NCBI GenBank assembly: GCA_963764825.1
Contig: CAVXUA010000002.1
Span: 1-64,000 of the forward strand
Direction of reading: 5' to 3'
DNA from: JAZGGS01 sp963764825
Lineage (GTDB): Bacteria > Bacteroidota > Ignavibacteria > Ignavibacteriales > Ignavibacteriaceae
DNA length: 64,000 nucleotides
Part shown: in pieces, positions 29,726 through 40,838 of the stretch
How the letters are laid out: every line of letters starts with the position of its first letter
How positions within the stretch are numbered: position 1 is the first letter of the stretch
The notes under the pieces: model-generated
What the model was told of the DNA's origin: nothing
The model's input: the letters and a program-made list of their open reading frames with translations, nothing else
Database searches by the model: none
Made by a program: the position numbers and the translations under genes

Positions 29726-32700
29726 ATATCTAGATCCCGGAAGATATAAAGAGTTCAGGAATTGCTTCCGTTAATGCTTATGTAAGCGTATTCGATTTAA
29801 CAGGACGAACAGTTACAAGAACCGTGAGCGTTGATGTTTACCCGAAAGATTATTTCATCGGAATTAAATCAACCGATTATTATTTCGGCGTGAATGAGAA
29901 TTTAACTTTTAATCTTATTGCGCTTAATCCGGATGATAAGATAATTAAAGACTTCAAAGCCAACGCAAAACTTATGAGATATGAGTGGCAAACGGTTCTT
30001 AAAAAGGATTATTCAGGTAACTACTACTATGCTTCTGAACAGAAGGAATTAAATGAATGGGAAAAGAATATTGATATAAGCGGTGAATCTCCGTTTACAT
30101 TCGCTGTTTCTAAATCGGGTAAATATGAGCTTAGAATTTTTAAAAAAGGTAGTGAAGATTATCAGAAGAAAGTTTTTTACGCTTATGGATGGGGCTCATC
30201 CACGGCTGCTTCTTTTGAGGTAGATAAAGAAGGAAGAATAGATATTGTTCTCGACAAAGAAGAATATGAACCGGGAGAAAAGGCAAAGCTATTATTTACA
30301 TGTCCGTTCTCCGGAAAACTGCTGGTAACACTGGAGAGGAACAATGTTCACTCGTATCAATATGTAAATGTTGAGAATAAATCTGCTGAGATTGAAATTC
30401 CGCTTGATGATAATCACATGCCAAATGTTTATGTAACTGCAACTCTTTTCAAAAATCATAATAAGGATAACTCTGTGCCATTTCTTGTTGGGCATGGTTT
30501 TGCATCGATGCGCGTAGTGAAAAGTAAAAACCAATTACCTGTTACAATTACAGCTCCTGAAAAGATTAAGCCTAATACAACTCAGAAAATAAAAATTAAA
30601 ACTGAACCGCAAAAAGATGTTTATGTAACTCTTGCAGCAGTAGATGAAGGTATTCTACAGATAACTGATTTTATTACTCCTGATCCTTACAAGTATATGT
30701 ACGCAAAACGTCCGCTAATGGTTACCAGCTATGATCTTTATAAACTTCTTCTTCCGGAAATTGTTTCCGAAAGTTCCTCGCCCGGTGGAGGTGATATGAT
30801 GGAGGAGCAATTAGAAAGGAGAACCAATCCTATTACCGTAAAAAGATTTAAACTTCTTTCCTACTGGAGCGGAATTAAAAAAACTGATGGAAATGGTGAA
30901 GTAAATGTTTCTTTAAATATTCCCCAGTTCAACGGAGATGTTCGACTGATGGCGGTTGCTTACATCGATTCACGTTTTGGCTCTGCAGAAGAACATATGA
31001 AAGTTGCTGATGATTTAATAATTGAACCGCAAGTTCCAAGATTCCTTGCCGTAAATGATTCCTTAGTTGCACCCGTAACTGTAATAAACACAACTAATAA
31101 AGTTGTAAATATTGATATAAGCGTAAGTGTTGAGGGACCACTAAAGGTAACATCATCGAAGAAAAAAACGTTAAAGATTGAACCTAATTCAACCAGTGTT
31201 GCGGTTTTTGGAATTGAAGCTACAGAAGAGGTTGGGGCAGGGAAGATTAAATTCGAAACTTCTGGTTTTTTAACAATTAAAGAAGAAATTGATATTGCGA
31301 TAAGACCAATCTCTCCGTTAGTAGTTGAGACCGGTTCGGGAACAATTAAAGCAGGTAATGAAATAAAAATTGATATTCCTAAAAACTTTCTAAAGGGAAC
31401 ACAAACAACTTCACTTACAATCAGCAAATTTCCTGCAGTTATGTTTGCAAAACAATTAAAGTATCTTGTTGGTTACCCGCACGGTTGTATTGAACAGACA
31501 GTCTCGAAACTATTCCCGCAGCTGTATTTTGAAGATCTTGCGAAGCTTGTTGCCCCGGAATATTATAAAACTACTAACCCGGTTTACTATGTTAAAGAGG
31601 GAATTCGAAAGATTGAATCAATGCAGTTATACGATGGCTCGATGGCATACTGGCAGGGAGGGACTTATTCTAACTGGTGGGGCTCGGTATATGCAGCACA
31701 TTTTCTGTTGGAAGCAAAAAAGGGTGAATACGATGTTTCGGAAAATGTATTGGAAAAACTTCTCAAATACATCTCGAAGAAGGCGAAAGAGAGAAGCACT
31801 TTCGATTATATAACCAGATCACAAACAGGTAGAACAGTTCATAAGATCGCTAATAAAGAAATAATTTATTCTTTGTATGTACTTGCCCTTGCGGGCGAAG
31901 GTGACATTGCAACAATGAATTACTACAAAGCAAGACCGCATTTGGTTTCTGCCGATATGCGTTATATGCTTGCGGGTTCATATGCATTGATGGGTAGATG
32001 GAATTCATATTATGAAGTTGTACCAAGCTCATTTGAACCTGTTCATCCGGTGCGCTTAACAGGAGGCAATTTCGATTCTGATATTCGAGCTAATGCAATT
32101 ATGCTTAATGTACTTCTGGAAGTTGAACCGACGAATAAACAAGTTCCGGTAATCATTAAGTATTTGTCCAAGAATTCAAATTTTATGTATTCAACACAGG
32201 AAAGATCATTTGCATTTCTTGCTCTTGGTAAAGCAGCAAGTTTGAATGCTGATGCAAATGTTTCCATAGATATTATTGTAGATGGGAATAACCTTAACAA
32301 ATTTTCCGGAAAAGATTTAACTGTAACAGATGAAAAGTTGAATGGCGCTAACGTTACATTAATAGCTACAGGCAATGGTGAGGTTTACTATTTCTGGAAT
32401 GCAGAAGGTGTAAAAGTAAATGAAAAGGTTAAAGAGGAAGATTCATATCTGCAAATAAGAAGAACATATTTTGGCTATAAAACCGGAAGAAAAATAGTTG
32501 ATAACAAATTTTATCAAGGAGAATTGATTGTTTGTAAAATAGAGTTAACCGGTTTTCAAAGAGGTGCAGAGAACATAGTCATATCAGATTTGATTCCTGC
32601 TGGATTTGAAATTGAAAATCCGAGATTGAATCCTGCAACTGAATTAACCTGGGCGCCAAAATATCCGCTAAGAGTTGATTATATGGATATACGTGATGAC

Positions 32701-32880
32701 CGCTTATTGTTGTTTACTAATCTTACAAGAAATAAGATCAATGAGTTTTATTATTTGTTGAGAGTTGTAAACCAGGGAACATTTCAACTACCGGTTATAG
32801 GTGCGGAAGCTATGTACGATCAGGAATATCATTCATACCATGGGGCAGGCGTAATTAAAGTTTTACCAAGGTGGGAATAA
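29726..32880 (+). CDS. Alpha-2-macroglobulin family lipoprotein, thioester-containing C-terminal part
   Basis: Between 29726 and 29824 the reading can be restored as LDPGRYK, then SGIASVNAYVSVFDLTGR across two breaks; the open frame is then continuous to TAA 32880. The A2M core is present: an alpha-2-macroglobulin domain (RFKLLSYWSGIKKTDGNGE), then the thioester site HGCIEQ (Cys codon at 31486), which can form a covalent bond to an attacking protease, followed by the alpha-helical thioester domain. The C-terminus has the receptor-like sandwich (RRTYFGYKTGRKI). pbpC begins 65 bases downstream. Confidence 0.87.
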
Positions 32881-32945
32881 AATGTAGTAACATGTAATCG
32901 GATCGAACAGTGATTTTGAATTTTTAATATGAATAGACGCGATAA

Positions 32946-34358
32946 ATGCATTTCGAACTAATAATAAAATATTTGAGAACAGTAAAGATTGTTTTTGCAA
33001 TAATGATTGTGTTTGTTGTGCTGGATTTGCTCTTCCCGCTTCCAGAACAAAAAGAATTCTCAAAAGAAATACTGGCAAACGATGGAACACTTCTTACTGC
33101 ATACCTAACCGATGATGATAAATGGCGGTTAAAAACAGAATTGGGGGAAGTTTCTACTGAACTAATAAAATCAATTATTGAAAAGGAAGATAGTTGGTTC
33201 AACTGGCACTTCGGAGTTAACCCGTTTGCAATAGTTCGTGCTCTTTACAAAAATCTAACAAGCAGCGAAAAAATTTCCGGCGCATCTACAATTACTATGC
33301 AAGTTGCTCGCTTACTGGAGCCGAAAGATAGAACTTACTCGAACAAAATATTTGAGGTGTTCAGAGCATTTCAGCTCGAACTTCGATATTCAAAAGAAGA
33401 GATACTTGAAATTTATTTAAGCTTGCTGCCTTTTGGTGGAAATATTGAGGGAGTTAAATCTGCTTCCTATATTTACTTTGACAGACCACCTGACAAGCTT
33501 AGTCTTGCGCAATCTATTTTGCTGGCAGTAATCCCGAACGATCCGAATTCCTTAAGATTGGATAGATCGAATGATGAAATATTAGAAAAGAGAAATTACT
33601 GGATAACTAAATTTAGGAATGATAATTTATTTACACAGTCAGACCTTAACGATGCTCTCGAGGAACCAGTTGAAACAAACAGATTTGAAATTCCAACTCT
33701 TGCACCACATTTCTGCTATTTTATTAAGGAACGTTTTAACAAGAATAAAATTAAAACCACACTTGATCTTACAATCCAGCAGACTTCCGAAAATCTGATT
33801 CTTCGCCATGTTCAAAGAATTTTCTATAATGGAATAACCAACGGTGCGGTGCTTATTGTTGATAACAAAAATTCTTCGGTTGTTGGTTATTGCGGCTCGG
33901 CAGATTTTTATGACGATGGTTCATTTGGTCAAGTGAACGGTATTACAGCTATCAGGTCACCCGGTTCTACTTTGAAGGCAGCTTTGTATGCTTATGCTTT
34001 TGATACCGGAACGCTAACACCACAAATGAAATTTGCAGATATCCCAATAGATTTTAACGGTTACCAGCCAGAGAATTATGATTTGAAATTTTACGGAAAT
34101 GTATCGACAGAATTTGCACTTGTGAACTCATTAAATATTCCCGCAGTAAGTTTGCTTCGAAATTCAGGCTCAAATAAATTTATTAATCTATTGGAAAGCT
34201 GCGGCTTTGAAGAAATACAAAAGCAAAAAGATAAACTTGGGCTTTCCCTCGTTCTCGGTGGTTGCGGAGTAACTCTTGAAGAACTTACAAGAATGTTTTC
34301 ATCTTTCGCAAGAAAAGGTAAGCTCTATCCTTTAGTTTATGACAAAAGTGAATACTGA
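32946..34358 (+). CDS. pbpC: Penicillin-binding protein 1C, glycosyltransferase and transpeptidase N-terminal part
   Basis: An N-terminal membrane helix (IVFAIMIVFVVLDLLF) is followed by a GT51 peptidoglycan glycosyltransferase domain: SIIEKEDSWFNWHFGVNP with the catalytic Glu, then GASTITMQVARLL and ILEIYLSLLPFGGNIEG. The transpeptidase begins with the SxxK motif in SPGSTLKAALYAY (about 33963) and the SxN motif in LVNSLNIPAV. A frame break near 34350 ends this part. It is a bifunctional class A PBP of the 1C type. The adjacent alpha-2-macroglobulin is the usual genomic partner, thought to protect a repairing envelope. Confidence 0.88.
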   Translation: MHFELIIKYLRTVKIVFAIMIVFVVLDLLFPLPEQKEFSKEILANDGTLLTAYLTDDDKWRLKTELGEVSTELIKSIIEKEDSWFNWHFGVNPFAIVRALYKNLTSSEKISGASTITMQVARLLEPKDRTYSNKIFEVFRAFQLELRYSKEEILEIYLSLLPFGGNIEGVKSASYIYFDRPPDKLSLAQSILLAVIPNDPNSLRLDRSNDEILEKRNYWITKFRNDNLFTQSDLNDALEEPVETNRFEIPTLAPHFCYFIKERFNKNKIKTTLDLTIQQTSENLILRHVQRIFYNGITNGAVLIVDNKNSSVVGYCGSADFYDDGSFGQVNGITAIRSPGSTLKAALYAYAFDTGTLTPQMKFADIPIDFNGYQPENYDLKFYGNVSTEFALVNSLNIPAVSLLRNSGSNKFINLLESCGFEEIQKQKDKLGLSLVLGGCGVTLEELTRMFSSFARKGKLYPLVYDKSEY

Positions 34359-35251
34359 AATCGAAGATGGAGAGGAAATCTTTACCAAAGCTTCATCCTA
34401 TTTAATTGCAGATATTTTATCAGGAATGAACAGAAGTGATATTGTCAATTTGATCCAACTATTCCAAGCTACCTAAGTTTGCCTGGAAGACGGGAACTTC
34501 TTATGGAAAGCGTGATGCGTGGGCAATTGGATTCAATCCAAATTATACTATCGGGGTTTGGATGGGGAACTTTAACGGTAGAGGTTCATCAAATCTATCG
34601 GGCGCAGAAGTTGCTGTACCGCTTCTCTTCGATCTTTTTAATGCTATTGATTATGATGCTGATGAAAAATGGTTTGATATTCCTGAAGATTTGTTTTCCC
34701 GGAAAGTCTGCAGCGAAAGTGGTTTACTTCCAACACAGTATTGTAAAAAAGTTATTGATGATTATGCAATTCGGGATAAATCACATAATGAAGTGTGTAA
34801 TATTCATAAACCTGTTTATGTAAGTCTTGATAAAGCGGTTCAATATTGTACTGAATGCCTACCTGCAAATAACTATTATAAAGTTGTCTATCCCATTTAT
34901 CAACCCGAAATGACAGTATGGTTTGCAGAAAATAATTACAACTTTAGTTCACCACCTCCGCATAACAGTAACTGCAGTGCTAAATTTTCTGAAGAGGGTC
35001 CACGAATTCTTTCTCCAACTGAAGATTATGAATACCTAATTGAAGAAAACTCGGAACAGGAAATAGTTCTTTTGGCAGCATCAGATGGAAGAGTTGATAC
35101 GCACTACTGGTTTGTCAACGATGAATATATTACAAAGACTAGGCCTGGTGAGAAGATATTTCTGAAACCAAAAACTGAAGAATTAAAAATCACTTGTCTT
35201 GATGATAAGGGTAGGGATGAAAGTATAAAGGTTAGTATAAAGTATTATTAG
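34359..35251 (+). CDS. pbpC: Penicillin-binding protein 1C, C-terminal part
   Basis: Continuation of pbpC across breaks near 34350 and 34455. It reads EIEDGEEIFTKASSYLIAD, then FAWKTGTSYGKRDAWAIGF with the KTG motif of the transpeptidase (about 34487), then VWMGNFNGRGSSNLSG. The C-terminal BiPBP_C domain (PF06832) is recognisable at ILSPTEDYEYLI and AASDGRVDTHYWFVNDEYI. The longest open stretch is 34562-35251, but its ATG is internal. The restored PBP1C is about 770 residues, normal for the family. Confidence 0.82.
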
Positions 35252-35515
35252 TTATCTCAGTTCTTTTTTAAGTTCATTTATCACTTGCCAGCAATAGCCA
35301 AACATTAATATTAACGTCAATTAAAAAAACTGCTAGGAAAGTTGAACTGCTGGAGGAAATTTATTTTCACTTATTAAAATTTTCAAAACTGGTATTCATT
35401 ATCGGGTAAAAAATAATTGATGAGTCTCCTCAAAACATAAAAAAAATAATGCAAAAATTGGTGTCAGAATATATTTATCTATAATATTTTCCAATTTAGA
35501 AATTGATAGTTCAAG

Positions 35516-36139
35516 TTATATACTTTGCTGCACCAAACCAGCTATTATTTTTTCATTATTTAGTCCATTAAAGAAATTAGCTGCAGATTCTAAATAGTAT
35601 TTAGCTTCTTCTTCTCTATCAGTCTTCTGAAGGAGACTTCCCAACTCAGTCAAACTCTCGGCTTCATTTAGTTTGCTTTCAATATCGTTATTTAACCTTA
35701 TGCTATTTTCAAAGAATTCCTCAGAAAGTTGAAAGTTATCCATATCATTCTGAATCATTCCTTTGATTTTATAAATATCTGCAATCGATAGTGTATCATT
35801 TATCTTATATGATATTTCCATTGCTTTATCAGTGTAAGCTTCTGCAAGTGCAGAATTTTTAAGATTTGTATAAATAAATGCTTTTCCGATATAAGCAACA
35901 GCACAGTTAGATAGGTAGTCATTATCTATTGAAATTGTGATGCACTTATTAAATTCATCTAGTGCAGCATCATAGTTTTTCATCTGAGAGTATAACATTC
36001 CAAGGTTATGATAGACACGGGATAACCGTCTCACATCATTTAATTCTTCAAACTTTTCTATAGCGTTTTTATAATTCCAGACCGCTTTATTATAGTCACC
36101 GCTAATAGTATTAATAATTCCTAAATTGGTTAGAATCAT
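35516..36139 (-). CDS. TPR protein, C-terminal part
   Basis: Continuation of the TPR gene that starts at 36756, after a frame break near 36140-36170. It holds about five tetratricopeptide repeats (YNKAVWNYKNAIEKFEELND, YDAALDEFNKCITISI, SALAEAYTDKAMEISYKIND). The arrangement is close to that of the upstream paralog at 36786-38028. No enzymatic domain is present, so it is a cytoplasmic or periplasmic scaffold of unknown partner. No signal peptide is visible. Confidence 0.65.
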   Translation of the reverse strand: MILTNLGIINTISGDYNKAVWNYKNAIEKFEELNDVRRLSRVYHNLGMLYSQMKNYDAALDEFNKCITISIDNDYLSNCAVAYIGKAFIYTNLKNSALAEAYTDKAMEISYKINDTLSIADIYKIKGMIQNDMDNFQLSEEFFENSIRLNNDIESKLNEAESLTELGSLLQKTDREEEAKYYLESAANFFNGLNNEKIIAGLVQQSI

Positions 36140-36168
36140 CGCATAGGATGATAAGTCATCATCATCTT

Positions 36169-36756
36169 TTAGGAGTGCAAAGCATTTTCAAGGTGTATCT
36201 TTGCCTTATTAAACTCTCCCTTTTCACCATGAAATGTTCCCAGCATATTCTCACATTTTGCAATTCCGGTTTTACTTGATAAGGATCCAAAAATTCGCGT
36301 AGCTTCTGAGATATAAAATTCACTGTCTTCCCAATATGCTTGCGACCAGTATATTTTCGAAATCATTAGATTTGTTTCGGCCAGGATGGATTTAAAATTA
36401 TTATTGGAACCAAGTTTATTTTGTAAATCCTGTGCAATTTCAAGCGAGTATGCCATTTCACCCGCAAAGAGCATTAGTTGTGACAGATCAAGAAGTAAAT
36501 TATAATATCTTTCTTCTGCCAAATGATTTTCACTATGTGTAATAATCCTATCTACTAATAAACGATAGTCCATCCCATTCGGAAGATCATAGCCTACCTG
36601 CGATTTATCCAACTCGGAAATCTCTATTGCCTCATTTATACTTGATAAATTTTCTTCCTCAATTCCTTTTATAAATTCTTCAGCAGAAGCTTTCGTCATA
36701 TAATCATCGAGTAGATTTTTCAAATCATTTGTTATGCTTGTATTACCGTTGCCCAT
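36169..36756 (-). CDS. TPR protein, N-terminal part
   Basis: Starts at ATG 36756 (MGNGNTSITNDLKNLL). The first ~100 residues are helical and acidic; TPR units follow from about residue 110 (YWEDSEFYISEATRIFGSL, EFNKAKIHLENALHS). It joins the part at 35516-36139 by a one-frame shift, giving about 410 residues. The gene lies 29 bases after the stop of a paralogous TPR gene, so they are probably one transcript with the lipoprotein genes further upstream. Confidence 0.65.
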   Translation of the reverse strand: MGNGNTSITNDLKNLLDDYMTKASAEEFIKGIEEENLSSINEAIEISELDKSQVGYDLPNGMDYRLLVDRIITHSENHLAEERYYNLLLDLSQLMLFAGEMAYSLEIAQDLQNKLGSNNNFKSILAETNLMISKIYWSQAYWEDSEFYISEATRIFGSLSSKTGIAKCENMLGTFHGEKGEFNKAKIHLENALHS

Positions 36757-36785
36757 TTTAACCTCATGTTGCTAACTTTTTTAGT

Positions 36786-37307
36786 TTATGCTGTTTCTAT
36801 ACTAAGAAGAATTTCAATTTCCTTAACTTTTTGTGAAGCACGTATTTGTTTAAAATAATTAAGTGCATTCTGTAAGTGAGAATTTTTAGATTTAGCATTA
36901 GCCATTTTTTCATACAGCGTTGCTAATTCCAAGGATGTCTCTGCTACATTCATGTCATTCTTTAAACTCTTATTAATCCGAAGGCTATTTAATAGATAAC
37001 TCTCTGAAAGCTTGTAGTTTTTCAAATGTCGGTCGATTATTCCCTTTACTTTATATATATCTGCAAATGTTAACTTATCATCAACTTTATGGCTGAACTC
37101 TAAAGCTTTATCAACAAAAATAGCCGCATTTTTTATGTCATTCTGTGCAATAAGAACCTGTGATTTTGCAAGATAGAGAAGGCATAGAACTGATATAAAG
37201 CGACCGTGCTTAGCGATTTCAATTCCTTCATCAAACGCAGTAGCAGCAGAATCATACTCCTTTGATTCGAAAAACGTAATGCCAATATTATGGTTTACCT
37301 CTGCCAC
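36786..37307 (-). CDS. Paralogous TPR protein, C-terminal part
   Basis: TPR repeats (YDSAATAFDEGIEIAKHG, IKNAAIFVDKALEFSHKVDD, YKLSESYLLNSLRINKS) closely match the downstream TPR protein in order and wording (FADIYKVKGIIDRHLKNYKLSE against IADIYKIKGMIQNDMDNFQLSE; each cited only in part). It is the end of a gene that begins at 38028 with several frame breaks. The ATG at 37307 is probably internal. Confidence 0.62.
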   Translation of the reverse strand: MAEVNHNIGITFFESKEYDSAATAFDEGIEIAKHGRFISVLCLLYLAKSQVLIAQNDIKNAAIFVDKALEFSHKVDDKLTFADIYKVKGIIDRHLKNYKLSESYLLNSLRINKSLKNDMNVAETSLELATLYEKMANAKSKNSHLQNALNYFKQIRASQKVKEIEILLSIETA

Positions 37308-38028
37308 CGTATATGATTATTAAGTTTTTTATAGATCAATAAAGCATTAGAGAAATGCTTTTTAGCATCAGCTCTATATTTCCTTCAATATTAGCAATAA
37401 TCCCCAAATTTGTATTCAGATTAGCTGCCATTTCCAAATCGCTTAGTGGATTAATAAGCGCCAGACCCTTTTAGAAAATATTTTTTTGCCTTTTCTAAAT
37501 CTCCATGCTCACCGTATATCGAACCTATTAGATTATAACATTTTGTAATACCAATGCTGTCATTAAATATTTCTATACAACGCTTCGGCATCAGAAACTG
37601 TTTTTAAACTTCTGTGCCAATCGGCTTTTCTACTAAATACATTTGCTAATTCTAAGAGCGATTCGGCTTTATATAAATCTTTAGTACTGTTCTTTATTAT
37701 TTTCTTAAGAATTTCACTGGCAATATTTAGCTTACCGGATGCAATACAAATCTTGCCTAGATCCAATAAAAACCCGTAGAATTTATCACGATTTAGATGT
37801 TTTTCTGAAAACGTAATTGATCTATCAATTTTAATTCGTTCGTTACAGCTATCAATATTTATTTCTAATTGATTAACTGTAAAAATCATTTATAGTTTCA
37901 GAAATTTTACTACTATCTATTTTAGAAGGAATAATTTTCAGAATCAAACTGTTTTAATTCGTCCTCACTAAGGTACATTTCAGCAGCCTGTCAAGTTCTA
38001 TTTCAAAATTGATTATTGAATCTTGCAT
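37308..38028 (-). pseudogene. Paralogous TPR protein, broken N-terminal part
   Basis: ATG 38028 reads MQDSIINFEIELDRLL; frame breaks near 37985, 37930, 37890, 37560 and 37330 follow. The longest open piece is 37563-37889 (FYGFLLDLGKICIASGKLNIASEILKK), corresponding to residues ~70-170 of the paralog at 36756. Restored, the gene 38028-36786 is about 413 residues. It lies 20 bases after the stop of a lipoprotein gene. Confidence 0.5.
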
Positions 38029-38047
38029 TTTTTTCTCACTGAAAAAT

Positions 38048-38603
38048 TTAATTAACGAAACCGTATCTTGAAAAATGTGTTAAATCTGCATCATCTACTT
38101 CAATGGTGCCTGTGCTTGCATCCATTATTATTTCGTCGTAGTCGACGTATTCAATTGTGCCATTTTCATCTATGTAAACAAAATCCAGAGTATGCCGGAT
38201 TTACATTTGATAAATCCAATCCCGTAATAATAAGATCAAGTTCGACGTTTTATTGAATTGCATCGATGGTCCAAATTTTAGTGCTGCAAATTCAGAATCA
38301 AGTGTTTGTGTAATTTCTACAGTTCCTTGAAATGAATATGAGTCGAATTCTAATTCTGATTCGACTGTTACTTGGCCAAATGGTCCGCCTTGATAACTGA
38401 AATAAGCCGTAAATTCAGCCATAGTTTTGGCCATTAATTTCCATACTCTCAATATAAATAGTCTCAACATTAAGACCACTTGAAGATGCAGGAAGTGGTA
38501 TTAGTTTTACCTGATTGTTAGTAGGTGACGTAACATCGGAATCGTGATTACATCCGAAGAAAAACAGGAACGAAAGTAAACTGAATGTGAGTAAATTTTT
38601 CAT
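38048..38603 (-). CDS. Small lipoprotein, copy 3 of a tandem family, frameshifted
   Basis: ATG 38603 opens a lipoprotein signal (LLSFLFFFGCNHDSD). Frame breaks near 38425, 38235 and 38170 divide it. The restored protein (~185 residues) reads SLNVETIYIESMEINGQNYG, MAEFTAYFSYQGGPFGQ, then GLDLSNVNPAYSGF, YIDENGTIEYVDYDEIIM and ends with ADLTHFSRYGFVN at TAA 38048. The HFSRYG ending is shared with the two lipoproteins upstream. No known family assigned. Confidence 0.6.
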
Positions 38604-38643
38604 TGATTAACCCCAATTATTACAAATAGTATTTTTAATAAAT

Positions 38644-39210
38644 TTAGTTAACAAATCCATATCTTGAAAAATGGGGTATATCTGCATTTAGAACTTGAAG
38701 AGTACCTGTATATGCATCCATATTAACAGATTCGTATTGAGCAGGATACTAAATTTCCATTAGAATCAATGTAAGCAAATTTTAAATTATTTGGATTTAC
38801 ATTGCTTAAATCAATTCCAGATAATTTTGTAGGAATATTCTAAATTTGCAAGAAACATCGATGGTGCGAATACCATTGCGGCACCACCCGTATTAAATGT
38901 CATTCTGAAATGGATTTTATTACCAGGAATGCGCCTGGATTAAAATGAGTATCTGAATACTGGTAACTGTACCAGAATGGCCCATTTGAGTAGCTGTATT
39001 GACATCGAAAATTAACCACCACTGACTCCGTTAAATACTTTTTGAAATGTAAAGGAATTTTCAATATGCAGTTAATTCACTTGGAGGGATGAGATCCAGT
39101 TGTATGAGTTTGATTTTATATGCATCAGGGTGAAGTTATGTCGGAATTCCTGGTTACATCCGAAGAAAAACAGTAATGAAAGATAAGCTGAGTGTTAGTA
39201 ATTTTTTCAT
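38644..39210 (-). pseudogene. Small lipoprotein, copy 2 of a tandem family, heavily frameshifted
   Basis: The probable start is ATG 39210 (MKKLLTLSLSF), with a lipobox (FLFFGCN) reached after an early frame change. At least five breaks occur. The recognisable end is SGIDLSNVNPNNLKFAYIDSNG, then YESVNMDAYTGTLQVLNADI and HFSRYGFVN to TAA 38644. It matches copy 3 at almost every landmark. No open piece exceeds ~60 codons, so it is either a decayed copy or a poorly sequenced one. Confidence 0.55.
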
Positions 39211-39261
39211 TGTTTTATCCTTTATAGTATTGTTTAATTTATTTATTATTTGCTCGTTTAA

Positions 39262-39827
39262 TTATCTTATCCACCCATATCGCGAAAAGTGGTAGAGTCT
39301 GGCATTCAAAACCTTAATTTCATTCTGTGGTCCAAATTAACATGAGAGAAGTGTGATTCAATTAGCTGCAATTCCTCCGTTATCATCGAAATATGCAAAA
39401 TCAATTGGACCTGTTTTATAATAACCGAATAATTTTAAATCAATTCCTGTTAATTCGGAAGTGAGTTTTACTTCTGCACTGAAAGTCATTTCCGGAAGGA
39501 GTTTAATAGAAAGAGTTTCAACATTTGGAATCATTACAATTTTGGTTATGCCATTGAACGAACCCGGTTCAATTTTAAGACGTGCATAAACATTTATTTC
39601 ACTTCCCGAGGCATTAACAATAGTTGTATCAAATATGAAATCAGCTCCAATTGATCCGTCTATTAATTTTGATGCATACAACCATGTGTTAATAATAGAT
39701 GGGCGTGGCATTGATTTAGAAAAATCATCGGTTTTAGAGGGGTAGTTACGATTGTGTTTTCTAAATTGTCGTTACAACCTAGAAAGGTAATTCCAACTAG
39801 AAATAATAGTAGAATTATTTTTTTCAC
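39262..39827 (-). CDS. Small lipoprotein, copy 1 of a tandem family, frameshifted
   Basis: The likely start is GTG 39827 after AAGAGG, with a lipoprotein signal (LLLFLVGITFLGCND). After a break near 39720 the open piece 39358-39711 reads SIINTWLYASKLIDGSIGA, then YARLKIEPGSFNGITKIVMI and TGPIDFAYFDDNG. After another break it ends NARLYHFSRYGWIR at TAA 39262. It is the most divergent of the three copies but keeps the lipobox and HFSRYG ending. The function is unknown; the three may be co-transcribed with the TPR genes downstream. Confidence 0.6.
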
Positions 39828-40196
39828 GGTGAACCTCTTCACTAGTCTAGTGCTAAAGTTTAATTAAGTGAAATAGTCTTAAGCTTTAGCTTCCTCCAGC
39901 CTAACGAATCAAGGTCTGTAGTATAAATTCTCCCAATCTTCGTAGTATAAATAACACAATGAATATGCCGTTTGCTAATTAGCAACTAATGTTTGCTTTT
40001 TTAATAAAATTGTAATTTTCTAAAAATGAGAAAGTAAAAATATGTTTTAATACTGGAATGGTGCAGCTAAATGATACACATAATAATGAGACATTAGAAA
40101 CGTAGTAAATTTTGAAATATGTTTTATATTGCTGATTTTTATCATTGTCTTTTCTATTTTAGTATAAGTTTTAAGAAATTTTTTATAATTTGATAA
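39828..40196. other. Divergent intergenic region
   Basis: About 370 AT-rich bases separate the minus-strand lipoproteins from the plus-strand histidine kinase. No open frame or hairpin was seen; promoters for both directions presumably lie here. Confidence 0.4.
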
Positions 40197-40838
40197 ATGT
40201 CTAAAGGAAAATCATCCTACAGTTTGTCTGAATTACCCGATTTGTACCCAACTGCTTTATTCGTATTAAATAAATACGGCGTTATTTTTAATTCGAATAA
40301 AACCGGCTTATCCTTAATTAGCAATGAAAACGACACTGTATTAAATAAAAACTTCTTAGATTTTTTGGATGAAAGCGGTAAAGACAATTTTCAAAGATTT
40401 TTTTACAAAGTAACAAATTCTTCCGAACCACAGGTAGCTGAACTAAATTTTAAGGGAATTGACCATAATTATTTTAATGCGCTGGTAGTAGCTAAATCCG
40501 TTACCTTTTCTGAATCTGCTGAAAAGTTTTGTTCAATAGCACTGGTTAATTTAACTTCTTCGAAAATGCGAGAAGAATTAGCAAAACAGGGAGAAGCCAG
40601 ATTTGAAAATATGGCAAACACTGCACCGGTTATGATTTGGATGGCTGACGTTGAAGGACTATTTAGCTTCGTAAACAGGGTATGGCTGGATTATACGGGC
40701 AAAAAGATAGGTGATCAATTAGGGATGAATTGGTTAACTGATGTACATCCTGATGATTATGAAGATTTACTTAAGATTTATCAGCAAGCTTTCAAATCCC
40801 GCGAGCCGTTCTCGGCGCAATTTAGATTTATGGAATAA
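40197..40838 (+). CDS. PAS-domain histidine kinase, N-terminal part
   Basis: Two PAS domains: residues ~10-125 (PTALFVLNKYGVIFNSN) and ~145-213 (MANTAPVMIWMADVEGLF, VHPDDYEDLLKIYQQAF). No membrane segment is seen, so it is a soluble sensor. The frame ends at TAA 40836-40838. Adding one T to the TTT at about 40827-40829 gives RFYGINEKYQWMLIKG and joins it to the kinase core. Confidence 0.8.
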   Translation: MSKGKSSYSLSELPDLYPTALFVLNKYGVIFNSNKTGLSLISNENDTVLNKNFLDFLDESGKDNFQRFFYKVTNSSEPQVAELNFKGIDHNYFNALVVAKSVTFSESAEKFCSIALVNLTSSKMREELAKQGEARFENMANTAPVMIWMADVEGLFSFVNRVWLDYTGKKIGDQLGMNWLTDVHPDDYEDLLKIYQQAFKSREPFSAQFRFME

